Assembly (NCBI RefSeq): GCF_905220415.1
Contig: NC_059565.1
Span: 1,123,501-1,187,500, forward strand
DNA length: 64,000 nucleotides
Source of the DNA: Colias croceus
Taxonomy: Eukaryota; Arthropoda; Insecta; Lepidoptera; Pieridae
Direction of reading: 5' to 3'
The notes beneath the pieces are model-generated. The model had not been told where the DNA came from. It saw nothing but the letters and a program-made list of their open reading frames with translations, and did no database searches. Made by a program: the position numbers and the translations under genes. Positions 12,645 to 24,451 of this stretch are shown in pieces. The number at the start of each line of letters is the position of its first letter. The stretch's first letter is position 1.

Positions 12645-12960
12645 AATTATACAGGGTGTCCCAAGAAGTATGGATATACTGAATCCAGGAGGTAGAGGAC
12701 CTAGAGTGCTATCCGAATCACCCCCATGTATATTTTGCGATTTTTCGTATTTTCGGAGTTATGACGTTTTTTTAAAAATTTTCACCGATTGCCGAGTATG
12801 ATGAGATTTTTATTTATGGTGACGTGACTTATTGCGGTAGACGCTTGATTTTTTTGTGTACCAAGCTGAAACAATTTGGACTGAAAGATAGGCACAATTT
12901 GGACTGAAAGATAGGCACAATTTGGACTAAATAACCCGGAAATTGAGAGTAGCAGAAGAA
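12645..12960. repeat. Unclassified repeat with ACAGGGTGTCCCAA start
   Basis: It begins with a TATACAGGGTGTCCCAA motif (an ACAGGGTG motif also occurs at 28,727, and the inverse at about 30,720). At 12,870-12,930 it has a short tandem repeat of GGCACAATTTGGACTGAAAG. The class was not resolved. Confidence 0.4.
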
Positions 12961-13973
12961 ACCATTAAAAATAATAGAAGAATTTATTTTAGGGCAGCAT
13001 TAAAATATAACCCCTAAAGGAAGCCTGTGTCCCTGCCCTATTAAATAGATACCTAAAGGTTATACTGTACACGATTAAAAATGTATTAAAATTAATCTTA
13101 ATATGAGCAGGGAAAAAAGTTTATAATATTATGTCACTGATAATAATTTGTACCTACTTCTATAATATCGAGGTAATTTAATGCTTAATTTACAATGTAT
13201 ATAAAAATACTTAGGTAGGTCTGTAACCTAAAGTCTATAGATAGAGCATTTCTTGAAAATACACTTAATTTTACAATTAATAATTCCGTACAATTTCTAA
13301 ATAAATAATTGAAGTCATATTAAGTTACTTCGCCTCATTGCACTTGTCACTTATAACTGAAAATATTTTTTTAAATATTTACATTTAAAAAATGCAGTCA
13401 ATTATATTAAACTTCTTTGACTCTGTTCAATATTCAATTTGCATAGGCTCGATATAAATTTGTCAAAAAACAAGAATAAATTGAAAAATAATCAATAGGC
13501 AGGTAGGTAATAGGAACATAAAGCGCGTCACACACGGTGAAGATACTAGGTACAATATTTTATCTTAAGATACTCTAATATAAAACGTTATAGTATCTTA
13601 AGGTATCCGGTATCAGCGTTCTGACCATTATTTTTCTTTTTGACATTGCGTACTAAGACCCCTGTAGAACCGCCATCCTGTTACAAATGACCCGAAATTT
13701 TGTGGGGACATGAACGATTGTCATTTTAAAATTGCAATTTTTACGCGACTAGTCTCTACATAAATTATATTAAGTTTTTTTGAATCATTCACTATTCTTA
13801 CACTAGATATAAAGTAAATTTTAATATTGTGAAGCCATCGAATAATAGAAGAAGGGAAAGAAAGATACGTAGTTAGAAAATGGATTTGTATGATATCTTG
13901 ATGCAGTAATTTTCACAGAAATTTCACAATACGCCATCTAGCGTGAAACTATGTCAAATATAACACAGATTAA

Positions 13974-14171
13974 TGCCCGTTTTCACCAACAACCCGTAAA
14001 ATTTAAGTGTCTCCTAAGTCAATTTAGGGGGATATACCTAACGTAAAATTTGCTTTCACCGACAGATAAGTGTCACCTAAATCGTTAGGTTAGGTAGTAA
14101 TTTGAAGGGTCCCTTAAACTAAGGAACCCTTACTTAGGAGATTGTTTAAGGGTTATTGGTGAAATCGGGCA
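13974..14171. mobile_element. 198-bp MITE with TTAA target duplication
   Basis: Inverted ends TGCCCGTTTTCACCAA and TTGGTGAAATCGGGCA are flanked on both sides by TTAA (13,970-13,973 and 14,172-14,175). TTAA specificity points to a piggyBac-like mobiliser. There is no open frame. Confidence 0.75.
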
Positions 14172-15381
14172 TTAAACACTCGTTTTTAAATCTTTTTGGT
14201 TGATATTAATTAGGTACCTACCTATTCTATAATAGTAATCGAACCTACAACCTATGACATAAGTAAATGTGTTATCATTTATACATTTATTTTTAAATTT
14301 ACCGTTTTATAGATATAAATTGTGTTACCTATTTCGTGTGCAAAAATATTGCCATTTAAACAAAATAAAACAAATGAGATTATGCAACATTTTACTCAAT
14401 CGAATAGGCAAACTGTTTAGAATAGAAATTAGAAGTAGTTTTTATATATTAGTAGTTAAGTTGATATGAAGAAAAAAATAATATGTTTGCTTTCTGACAC
14501 TATAAATACCTAATTACAAATGCAAAAACCAAAGTCAAAGCTAGCATTAAGTTTTCGTGAACACAAGTACATAATGCTATAGCAACAACTCCTAAAATCC
14601 ACGATAGACTAGAACATTTTATTAAATTATCTAGTTTGTTATTTTTTTCATATAACATTATACCTAACAACTTGTATCAAATTTAATAACTAGGTAGGTA
14701 GGTATGTCGAATGTGAACAAAAACTTCTCATACTACATTCATCCATTCCTTCATTATCAACAACATTCTAATTAAGTTCTTATACTAACACTTTTGTATT
14801 ATTACCAATACCTTAGGCCTAGATATTTCAATGAAATGTAACGTAAATGGTTAGGATAACTTTAACTGCAAATTAAGAAACAGTTGTTATACTTTTTATT
14901 AAATTTAGCATTAATTAATACCAAACACATCTCAATATCCCATATCAATTAAAGCATTCTAGTTTATACTTCACTAGAAGGCAGAATCACGTATATATTT
15001 ACTCAGTGACTTGAAACTCAAAACTCAAACTCAAACCGTTTTAAATATTTGAAGTAAATTTGTAAGTTTGTGCTGCCATCTATCGGTGAGTAGAAAGAAC
15101 TTTTGAAGTGATAAAGTTAGTACAACTTTCTACCACTAGATGGCGCGTTTATGCAATTCAAGAAATTTATTGCAAAATTTAGATAATAAAACTTATAGGT
15201 TTATGACATTAAAAAAAAATCAAATACATTTTAAAACATTATTTTATTATTTGTTTTCATTACATATTTCTTTATATTTTTTTATTATTAATTTATTTGT
15301 AGCAGCAACACTACAGTGACCCTTCAAAATTGACACAATCTGTAGCTAACTTCACACAATTACGCGAAACAATTTTGAAAC

Positions 15382-18300
15382 ATGGCTTCGGTAAAGTTTG
15401 CAGTTATTGATGTTAACGATTATTTATCTAAAAAACAGGCTGCAGAGCCAGATTTAGCCGCAGACTGGGCAAAACTAGAGGAGCTTTATAATAAAAAGTA
15501 AGTTTTTAATAATCCGCTTGAACAACACGTTTAAATTACATAAAATTTCATATAAACTCTTTTGTTTTCAGATTATGGCATCAGCTTACACTAAAATTAC
15601 AGGATCTTGTCCTCCATCCATCCTTGCAAAGCGGCGACAATCTAATACAACTATACAGCAACTTTATCACTACATTTGAAAACAAGTAAGACGATTTTAC
15701 GAAATCAATTCTTAGCCCACTTTACCTCCTTCTAAACAGCTATTTATCCATTTATTTACGAAAAACTATACAGTAGCATATTCTTAATTTCCCTTTGTAA
15801 CATTGAAGTGACTTGCACATTTAATTAACATTTGTACAAAGGAAATATGATGGAAGGACTGCAAGAAATTTAAAACAATCCAACTTGTTCTTAGTGTGAT
15901 GCCTTCCTCGATAAATGGGCTATCTAACATCAAAATAATTTTTCAAATCATACCAGTAGTTCCTGTATAGAACTTTAAGAATATATGTAGTTGTTCGAAG
16001 CTAAGGTTGCTAGATAATGTAGTTTAACATATTCTTAATTTTCATTTATAAATTTCAGAATAAATCCTCTATCGTTGGTTGAAATTATTGTCCATGTGGT
16101 CAAACAATATACCGACAAGAAAGAGGCTATTGCCTTCTTGGAGAAAGTGGAGGCAAAAGTTAAAATGAATGATGAAGCCTTGGCTTTGTGTAAAGTGAGT
16201 ATAAATTATTGATATAATGTATATGTTGTGGCCATATTATCATTTGGTGCTCACTTCATGAAATGATCAATCATTTCATGAAATGGTCACAAATAATTTT
16301 GACCATTTCATGAAAAAAATCAAGATGTGATTTCTTATCATTGATATGCCCAAACCATATCATGATGTGGCCAATAAACATGCAGCCATTTCATGAAATG
16401 GATGCATGTTTATTCGCAAATTGCTAAACGAGTTAGAGAAAGAAAGTTTTTTTTTTTTTAATTATACTGCTTAAATTGATGACAGTTTTCTTGGCTTAAC
16501 TGTACTTTATAATATGATGTTGAGTCGAGAGTCGTAACTTTTTTGTGGTTAGCTATTGTCCTATGGAACCTAAATCTGAAATATAAAGACCAAATCAAGA
16601 AAATAACTCCATTTTGTTTTTGTTATGCATATTTATTAAAATAGAAATGTCATTGTTAAACTGTTGTGAAAAGTTATTGTTCATTAATTAGTAATTACAT
16701 ATTATTGATTTTCTGTAGCTCCCTTATAAATTTATTTATTGTTCAAAGTAATGAAATCTGTGTGTATGATATTTGTCCATGCAAAAAAGATATATTAATT
16801 TTATCATACTTGATAATTCACAAAAATCTCTAAGTTCTTATCCAATTAGTTGAAATAGCAAAAACTGTTTATTTTATATTTTATTGATATACCAATGTAT
16901 TTGTGTACAACTTACTTTTCATGTATTTATCAATAATTTTCAGGTACTCCAAGGTCAAATCTATCTGGAACATCTAAACGACTTGGATTCAACAGAGAAA
17001 ATTATTGAACAATTGGAGGGTAGTTTGGAAGATGCTGATGGAGTCACACCGGTGCATGGACGCTTCTATAAACTGGCTTCTGAGTACTATCGGTGAGTTA
17101 TAATTAATAATTACAAGCTAGCGGCTTCGCCCACTTTGTCTAAAACCTGTTGTTTGTTTGAACGCGCTAATCTCAGGAACTACTGGTCCGAATTGAAAAA
17201 TTATTTCGGTGTTAGATAGCCCATTTAACGAGGAAGGCTATAGGCTATATATCAATGCGGGTGACACTGCGGAGCACAGCTAGTATATTAAATACTAGCT
17301 GCGCTTCGCGGTTTCAAATCGGACCAGTAGTACCCGAGATTAGCAAACAAACTCTTCAGCTTTATAATATTAGCTAGTTAATAAAGTTTATTATTATATT
17401 AAATGTATTGCGCTGATAGCATCATATGTATTTATTAGTATATATAAATGTTTATTAATAAGTATATGTATAAGCCATGAGGAATGTTTATATTTGTAGT
17501 ACATATTATTATAATAAAATCTTTAATTTTTAATTTATTATGCACCACTGTCCACCATACTCAGAATTTGTCCTAGTCGATTGGGTTGCCTGGCAGAGAT
17601 CGCTGTCAGCGATAAGGCCGCTCTCTGTACATTGTTAATTAAGTTTGATGTGTTTTAAATTGTCCTATATGGTGTACAATAAAGAATTTTTCATTCATTC
17701 AAATGTAAAAGATAAATTTCCGTAGTGTCCGCGGACCAATGGGCCGCTACTACCGCGCAGCCCTACGCCACGTGGGCTGCGCTAACGGCGGCGCCGACTT
17801 GCCGCCCGCCGAGAGACGAGCGGCCGCACTACCGCTGGCGTTGGCCGCTGTGCTAGCGCCCGATGTGTACGATTTGGGTGAACTGGTGAGTGACAAACAC
17901 ACACACACTGACGTGTATCTAACATCTAACATATCTACACTAATATTAAAAAGAGGAAAAGTTTGTTTGTTTGTTTGATTGTTACGAATAGGCTCATAAA
18001 CTAATGGACCGATTTTAAAAATTCTTTCACCATTCGAAAGCTACATTATCTACGAGTATCATAGGCTAGGTTTTATCCCGGGAATCCCACGGGAACGGGA
18101 ACTGTTTTTCTTTGAAAACGCGGGCGAAGCCGCAGGCGGAAAGCTAGTATATTATAAAGGCGAAAGTTTGTATGGATGTTTGTTACTCTTTCACGTAAAA
18201 ACTACTGAATGGATTTGAATGAAATTTAGCGCACATATAGAGGGTAACTTGAATTAACACATAGGATAGGTTTCATCCCAGAAATCCCTCGGGAACGGGA

Positions 18301-20992
18301 ACTATGCGGGTTTTTCTTTGAAAACGCGGACGAAGCCGCGGGCGGAAAGCTAGTATGTCAACTGACATATGCCATAAATATGTACGAACAAGCCTAGCAC
18401 GCACATACTTGACAAATATATGCAGGCAAACGTCACACAACGATTCATATATTTGTTATATGAGTCAATGTGTGTACAGACAAACTTGTAAGACACATAA
18501 AATTATGTAATGTGTATGTATGTTTCTCTCTCTATATGCTATTGCAACACACACACAAATTTAATCTCTATTTCTCTATTCCAGTTAGCGCATCCAATCC
18601 TAGAGTCGCTTGAAGGCACTCCAGATGCATGGGCATGTGAATTGGTGAAAGCTGTGGCCGCTGGTGATGTCGTCGCTTTTGAGAAAATTAGGTATATAAA
18701 TATATTTATTATACACTAGCGGTCCGCCCCGGCTTCGCCCTTGGTACATTTTTAAATTTTCTCTCCATAAGAACCATCCTCGTACTTCATGAAATGTAAT
18801 AAAAAAAGAATTAACGAAATCAGTGCAGTTGTTCTCAAGTTATGCGCTTACCAACACATTTTGCGATTCATTTTTATATATAAGATTATACATTTAGTGT
18901 ATTATCCTACTAATATTATAAATGCGAAAGTTTATGAGGATTGATGTGAAGGATAGATGTTTGTAACTCTATCACGCAAATACTACTGAACCGATTACAA
19001 TGAAATTTTGCACACATATAGAGGGTAACTTGGATTAACACATAGCATAGGTTTCATCCCGGAAATCCCACGGGAACGGGAACTATGCGGGTTTTTCTTT
19101 CAAAACGCGGGCGAAGCCGCGGGCGGAAAGAAATAAAAAATAATTATTATATTTTATTTCAGGGCTCAATCCCCCCACCAAGAATTACATCGTGCTGATC
19201 GTCAGTTGAGACAGAAGATAGCCATTTTGTGTCTTATGGAGGTATGTTTTTAATACTACCCTCAATTTTTTTGAGATATAATTTTTTTATATATAAGTGA
19301 AAGAATATTGATATATTTGTTTTCTAGAGACAAATATTCTAATTAAATACGAAAAAGTATTAACGATAGTGTCTTTCTTTTAAAGGTTTGTTAGAAGATA
19401 TTTGAAATAACTTAAACACCATGAATGTTTGTTTGTTTGTTTGAACACGCTAATCTCGGCAACTACTACTGGTCCTATTTGAAAAATTATTTCGGTGTTA
19501 GATAGCCCATTTGTCGAGGAAGGCTATATATTATCATGCTACGACCAACACGAGCCGAGCCACGGGGGTGAAACCGCGCGGAGCAGCTAGTCCATACTAA
19601 TATTATAAATGCGAAAGTAACTCTGTCTGTCTGTTACTCAATCACACCTAAACTACTGAACCAATTTGCATGAAATTTGGTATGGTGATATTTTGTTACC
19701 CGAGAAAGGACATAGGCTACCTTTTATTGCGAAATATGTACCACGGGCGAAGCCGGGGCGGACCACTAGTAAAGAATAAATCGCGTTAAAAATCCGTTAA
19801 AATATTTAATTTCTAAATCTTTTCAGATGGCATTTAACCGCACATCGTCACAACGCAAGCTGACCTTTGCGGAGATAGCTCGAGAGGCGAGGGTCCCTCA
19901 TGATGAAGTGGAATTACTGGTGATGAAGGCGCTCGCTGAGAAACTTATCAGAGGACATATTGATCAGGTATGTTTGTTGTTTATTTTTAATTTTTATAGC
20001 ATTCAAATCCTACTTATATTTTAAATTTGTATGTTTGTTTATTATTCCTTCACACAAAAACTGCTGAACTGATTTTCATGAAATTTGGCACGCTCATAGA
20101 GGTTAACTTGATTTACACATGGATGGGAACTACGCCTGTTCTTTGAATATGCGACAGAAAATATAGTGCTTTATAAATGACTAGCTTTCCGCCTGCAGCT
20201 TCGCCCACTTTGCTTAAAACCTAATATATAAAAAAATATGGAATCATGTTTCTAAAATGGTACACGTATTGTGTTACTATTGAACTTTCTTGTCAAGAAT
20301 TTTTATCACGACAACTTTATTAATATAAAAAATTACGAAGGTTTAAAAAGAATCGTAAATGTTAGAAAAACTGTCGTGACAACTTTTCGTAAGAATTTTT
20401 TTCATCTAGCCCCCTTTCACAAAGCGCGATAAGGAACTTTGTTCCAAAACCTTTCTCGATCACTCTATTTAAAAAACCGCATAAAAATCAGTTGTGTAGT
20501 TTTAAAGATTTAAGCGTCTCTGTAGACAGATGGCGGCGACTTTGTTTTTAACCGACTTCAAAAAAAAGGAGGAGGTTATCAATTCGGCCGGTATGTTTTT
20601 TTTTATGTATGTACACCGATTACTCCGAGGTTTCTGAACCGATTTACGTGATTCTTTTTTTGTTCCATGCGGGATGGTGTCGAATTGGTCCCATAAAAAT
20701 TTTATTCGGATAGGCCTAGTAGTTTTTATTTTATGAGCATTTTTGTCTGTATTTGTAAATGTTGCAAGTGCAAGATTGAAGTCGGTTGTTTTTAACGCAG
20801 TTATCGCTTGTATATTATGTATTGAAATTTGCACAGGTGAACGAAACAGTAATGGTGTCGTGGGTTCGCGCACGAGCCCTCGGTCGAGGCGGTTGCGGAG
20901 CCCTAGCGCGTCGTCTCGGTGCGTGGTGCTCCGCTGCGGCCTCCGCGGCGGACCTGCTAGCGGGCGCAGCCCCTGATATACTCACTGTTTAA
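15382..20992 (+). CDS. PSMD13: 26S proteasome non-ATPase subunit 13 (PSMD13/Rpn9)
   Basis: This is a structural subunit of the 19S regulatory particle lid of the 26S proteasome. Nine coding exons were read: 15382-15497, 15572-15685, 16059-16194, 16944-17092, 17726-17885, 18585-18691, 19163-19241, 19827-19967 and 20837-20992. They total 1,158 nt, or 385 aa plus stop, close to the usual ~376-390 aa. All introns are GT-AG and phases match throughout. Recognisable family blocks are KLWHQLTLKLQDLV (exons 1-2), NPLSLVEIIVHVV (exon 3), TPVHGRFYKLASEYY (exon 4), the PCI-region segment HPILESLEGTPDAW (exon 6) and the winged-helix part LTFAEIAREA...EVELLVMKAL (exon 8, residues 288-334), then a tail ending DILTV. 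The ATG sits in AACATGG about 80 bp after a TIR-free leader. The C-terminal exon is unusually Ala/Arg-rich and GC-rich compared with relatives. Introns 4, 5, 6, 7 and 8 are full of Helitron-like and TIR insertions. The identity is secure; exact splice edges are by eye. Confidence 0.96.
16240..16420. repeat. Palindrome cluster ATTTCATGAAAT (PSMD13 intron 3)
   Basis: The 12-bp palindrome ATTTCATGAAAT or a near match occurs at least four times in both contexts (TGAAATGATC, TGAAATGGTC, CATTTCATGAAATGG), together with GTGGCCA segments at both ends. This suggests a short foldback or MITE in intron 3. No coding role. Confidence 0.55.
17114..17373. mobile_element. Cluster of Helitron-like fragments (PSMD13 intron 4)
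   Basis: A truncated minus 3' end (GCTAGCGGCTTCGCCCACTT) runs into a plus-oriented copy ending CGGAGCACAGCTAGTA at about 17,284. A minus fragment, ACTAGCTGCGCTTCGCGGTT, follows at 17,296-17,373. Confidence 0.6.
17535..17705 (+). mobile_element. LINE 3'-end fragment (PSMD13 intron 4)
   Basis: It contains GGTTGCCTGGCAGAGATCGC and GCGATAAGGCCGC, then a GGTGTACAATAAAG segment and a TTCATTCATTC tail. This phrase is common at the 3' end of lepidopteran LINEs. A similar tail is at about 30,670-30,710. It ends just before the exon 5 acceptor at 17,725. Confidence 0.6.
17934..18148 (+). mobile_element. Helitron-like copy, first of a tandem pair
   Basis: The 5' end is TCTACACTAATATTAAAAAG; the 3' end is GGCGAAGCCGCAGGCGGAAA then GCTAGT. 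It lies 48 bp after the exon 5 donor of PSMD13 and is directly followed by a second copy. Confidence 0.75.
18150..18354 (+). mobile_element. Helitron-like copy, second of a tandem pair
   Basis: It starts at ATTATAAAGGCGAAAGTTTG, lacking the terminal TC, and ends GAAGCCGCGGGCGGAAAGCT then AGT. The missing 5' end suggests that the first copy inserted into its 5' terminus. Confidence 0.7.
18715..18890 (-). mobile_element. Helitron-like copy, minus orientation (PSMD13 intron 6)
   Basis: Starts ACTAGCGGTCCGCCCCGGCT. This is the GGTCCGCCCCGGCTTCGCCC subfamily, also at 41,675 and 51,045. It begins 23 bp after the exon 6 donor. Confidence 0.7.
18905..19130 (+). mobile_element. Helitron-like copy (PSMD13 intron 6)
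   Basis: TCCTACTAATATTATAAATG at the 5' end. The 3' hairpin GGGCGAAGCCGCGGGCGGAA is present, but the CTAGT is changed to AAATA. It ends about 32 bp before the exon 7 acceptor, so it occupies or abuts the branch-point region. Confidence 0.75.
19424..19770 (+). mobile_element. Two abutting Helitron-like copies (PSMD13 intron 7)
   Basis: The first ends CGCGGAGCAGCTAGT at 19,591. The second starts TCCATACTAATATTATAAAT at the same T and ends GGGGCGGACCACTAGT at 19,770. The end-to-end arrangement suggests repeated insertion at the 3' terminus. Confidence 0.75.
20549..20794. mobile_element. ACCGACTTCAAAAA-TIR element (PSMD13 intron 8)
   Basis: It runs from AACCGACTTCAAAAAAAAGG to TTGAAGTCGGTTGTTTTT and ends about 40 bp before the last PSMD13 exon. 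It is the short relative of the element at 11,551-12,250. A long open frame across it on the minus strand is repeat sequence, not a gene. Confidence 0.6.
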
Positions 20993-21027
20993 ATATATTA
21001 TATTGGCATTTTGTGGCGTTTTATTTC

Positions 21028-21033
21028 AATAAA
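21028..21033 (+). terminator. PSMD13 poly(A) signal
   Basis: AATAAA lies 35 nt after the TAA stop of PSMD13, which implies a very short 3' UTR. Confidence 0.7.
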
Positions 21034-21809
21034 AAACAATAATTAACTATTATTTACGTAAATTAAATTTTAAAAACAAATAACTGAAGTTTTATTGACG
21101 TTGAACATAACCTAAAATGATAGTTATTTTTTTTTTGTACTATACTCTGCTAAAATGACACTGACAAGAAATCAAGAACTAAACTTGAACCATTAGCTAC
21201 TATTATGTATTCTGTGCTTGAACTAAACCTAAGTTTATTGCCACAGAACAGTTTATTGCTCTTAGAACTAAACATACAGAGAGAGAGAACGAGAGAAAGG
21301 AGAGAACATAATATATTATACAGGCTATGTAAAATCTGTAGTCCATAGTTACTATACTCTGCTATAGTCTATTGAACTTGCTAAAGTCTGGCCAGTCAAA
21401 GTTGAACCCAGTGTTTTTTGTAGCGGCCACACTATGGAATGTCATCATGGCGTTTCGGCGTAGTTAGTTGTCAGTTTTGTTGAAAATGGTTCAAATCCTT
21501 TACTTTAATAATGTTTAAATCCTGCTGTGTTGTGTACATAATGCACCTATATACTATGATCACCTATGAATATCAAAAGTATCAAAATGTTTTTTCCTAC
21601 TAAAGCCGATGTTACATAAAGGGCGCAGCCGAATCTTTCCAAACTATACATATATATTATATTTTTATTATAAATTTGACTGAATCAATAATAATCAAGA
21701 AGAATAAAAGTAGATAGATATAGCCGTACAAGTCTTTGATTACCTATATATACCTATTTATTATTTCGTTCAAGCGTAAGTGGTGTAATATATTTAGTTA
21801 TATTTACGC

Positions 21810-23970
21810 ACCAGTGCAAACTTAGCACCCCATCTATGGAATTTTGGGTTGAAAATGACCTTGATCGTTAGGTCTCCGTTAGGTCCTTTAAGGTCCCACA
21901 ACTTTTTCGTTAGGTCCCCTTTAGTTTTTTTTTAAATAATTTTTTAAATTTTAGGTATAAAAAAATGCAACCTTAGCACCCCATCCATAGAATTTTGGGT
22001 CAAAAATGACCTTAATCGATAGGTCTCCGTTAGGTCCTATAAGGTCCCACAATTTTTTCGTTAGGTCCCCTTTAGTTATTTTTTAATAATTTTTTTTTTT
22101 AATTTTAGGTATAAAAAAGTTACACTTTAGCACCCCATCCATAGCAAAATTGGCAAATTTTATCAAAATCGTATTCTTTACCGTTAGGTCCGTATAGGCT
22201 CATCATTGAAATTGTTGAATTATTTATTTTATTAAAATTATAAAATAATAAAAACCTGCGCATGCGCCTTAGAGCATTAAGGCATGCCCACATCATACAT
22301 AAACAATGCGAAATTTAAATTGGTATCGTTTCATTTATTAAATTTAAATCAATAAATAAATCTATACTATATAGTCACGTCCGAAAGATGAAACTGGCTT
22401 TTTATTTCGAAAATTTATTTGGCAACACTTGACAGTTAACTGTCATTAAAACCTGAGTTGTTGATGTGTCAAAGCTTGTCAAAGTGATTTTTTTTTCTGC
22501 GATTTTAGCTTAGGATTTTAGTGATTTCTAAAAAAAAATTAAAAAAAAAAATATTTTTGAAAACTGAGTTGAAAATATGACGAAAACTTTAAACTATGAT
22601 TAATAAGTTTAAAATGAAACAATTTGAAAGAGATGTAGTTTTCAAGGAAAAACAAGAGTGTTTACGAGAAATATCTCAATGCATTGTTAAGTGTGACTTG
22701 ATATTTTGATGTTTTCATCTTGATTGCATTGCACATTATTGTAGGTATGATTTGTTTAATATTATTATTTTGCATGGATGATACCAGTAATCAAGTTAAA
22801 AACTATTCAAGCAACAATATAAAATTGAACGATCTGGTCCGTTCAAAATGTTTAAAGACACAAAATCAGTATCTCGACGAGATTTATTCTTTGACCGAAC
22901 CATGATAATCATGTTGAAGAGCAGTACAAAAAAAAAAACAAGATGGAATAACTGCAGACATGGAAGAGTTAATGATGTCAGAGATAATGATAGTGATTCT
23001 TATTCTTTATTCGCGGCTGAACGCGGCTTTTAGATTTAATATGATTATATTGATTAAACAAAATTTAATTGTATTTTATTATGTTTTTTCTTACTTTCAC
23101 TAGCTGTTCTTTTTTTATCTGTATCAGATAACAGTACCAGATTACATATATATAATATTATATAGATGAAGAGGTTGTTAATCTCTCAAAAAAACAAAGC
23201 TCGTAATAATAAATTAAAGTATCAAAACTTTATTTCCAACTATAACCTAAGTTACCATAATTATGATGATTGACCCTACGCAGAAACGCCGCGATGACAT
23301 TCCAGATAGTGTGGCCCTGTGGCCGCTACAAAAAATATATATACACCATAGATTTACACTAATACACTAATAGTTATTTTAAGTCTAGATTGAAAAGTAG
23401 GTTTTTAATAAATAAGCACTCTCAGAACAATAGATTTATTTAATAAATGAAACGATACGATTTCAAATTTCGCGCTGTTTATGTATGATGTGCGCATGCC
23501 TTAATGCTCTAAGGCGCATGCGCAGGTTTTTATTATTTTATAATTTTAATAAAATAAATAATTTAAAAATTTCAATGATGAGCCTATACGGACCTAACGG
23601 TAAAGAATACGATTTTGATAAAATTTGCCAATTTTGCTATGGATGGGGTGCTAAAGTGTAACTTTTTTATACCTAAAATTAAAAAAAAAATTATTAAAAA
23701 AAAACTAAAGGGGACCTAACGAAAAAATTGTGGGACCTTATAGGACCTAACCGAGACCTATCGATTAAGGTCATTTTTGACCCAAAATTCTATGGATGGG
23801 GTGCTAAAGTTGCATTTTTTTATACCTAAAATTTAAAAAATTATTAAAAAAAAAACTAAAGGGGACCTAACGAAAAAATTGTGGGACCTTAAAGGACCTA
23901 ACGGGGACCTAACGATCAAGGTCATTTTCGACCCAAAATTCCATAGATGGGGTGCTAAGTTTGCACTGGT
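21810..23970. mobile_element. 2.16-kb long-TIR element, Mutator-like (MULE)
   Basis: The two ends are inverted copies, starting ACCAGTGCAAACTTAGCACC, that stay similar for about 560 bp (roughly 21,810-22,370 and 23,410-23,970). Identical 9-bp direct repeats TATTTACGC flank it at 21,801-21,809 and 23,971-23,979. A 9-bp duplication with long TIRs is typical of Mutator-like elements. Within each TIR a ~150-bp subunit with TTAGCACCCCATC...GGTCC...CCCCTTTAG is repeated three times. No transposase frame is visible, so it is non-autonomous. The central ~1.0 kb is unrelated to the TIRs and may be captured sequence. Confidence 0.85.
22613..23033 (+). pseudogene. Unrecognised short frames inside the long-TIR element
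   Basis: Three short overlapping plus-strand frames follow one another: 22,613-22,708 (MKQFERDVVFKEKQECLR...), 22,720-22,905 (ending DEIYSLTEP) and 22,848-23,033 (ending SLFAAERGF). None is a recognised domain, and frame breaks occur at A-runs. The order and mixed hydrophilic content would fit a captured and decayed gene fragment, but chance frames are also possible. Confidence 0.2.
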
Positions 23971-24003
23971 TATTTACGCTAAGTATTTACGTATAGATTG
24001 GAA

Positions 24004-24140
24004 AGACGCGGCGCAGCCCCGATATAAAAAAATATTATATTGGCATTTTTTGGCGTTATATTTCAATAAAAAGTAAAAAAAAAAACAATTTAGTAGTTAC
24101 ATAGCTATAGTTACGTTAATTACAATTTAAAAGACAATAG
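24004..24140 (+). pseudogene. Decayed copy of the PSMD13 3' end
   Basis: GCGGCGCAGCCCCGATATA, then ATATTATATTGGCATTTT, TGGCG and TTTCAATAAAAA, retrace the last PSMD13 codons and 3' UTR (about 20,962-21,080) in the same order and orientation. The coding part has lost a base and the stop. It sits 25 bp outside the right end of the 9-bp-TSD element, so it is a local duplication older than or beside that insertion. Confidence 0.75.
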
Positions 24141-24451
24141 GGAATATGCTTAGATTGGAATATGCACGAAACTCGAATAAGTCTCATTAGGTACTGTTCT
24201 GTGGTCTCAATTATTTTTATGATCAAGGAGTTTCAAAATATTCATTTTGTAACGCTGGTCTACATTCTAAGTTCTATTTGTTGTTATAAATCTGTGTTGT
24301 TTGCAAATTATGAGTTTCGGAATTCGGTTACTTTTTTACGATTTGTGAAAAAATTTACGCCTCTCAACTCGACTTCCGATAAAGTAGGTAAGTATATACA
24401 GTTTTACCTACTAAAGTACTACTGGATTCATTCAAGTGAAACGAGAGCTGT

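Noticed and set aside
17739..17978. Plus frame starting at MGRYYRAALRH as a separate gene
   Set aside because: It is PSMD13 exon 5 read through its donor; the exon starts upstream at 17,726 and ends at 17,885.
20502..20873. 123-aa minus-strand frame over the end of PSMD13
   Set aside because: It lies on the ACCGACTTCAAAAA repeat, which recurs at 11,551-12,250, and partly on the PSMD13 last exon antisense.
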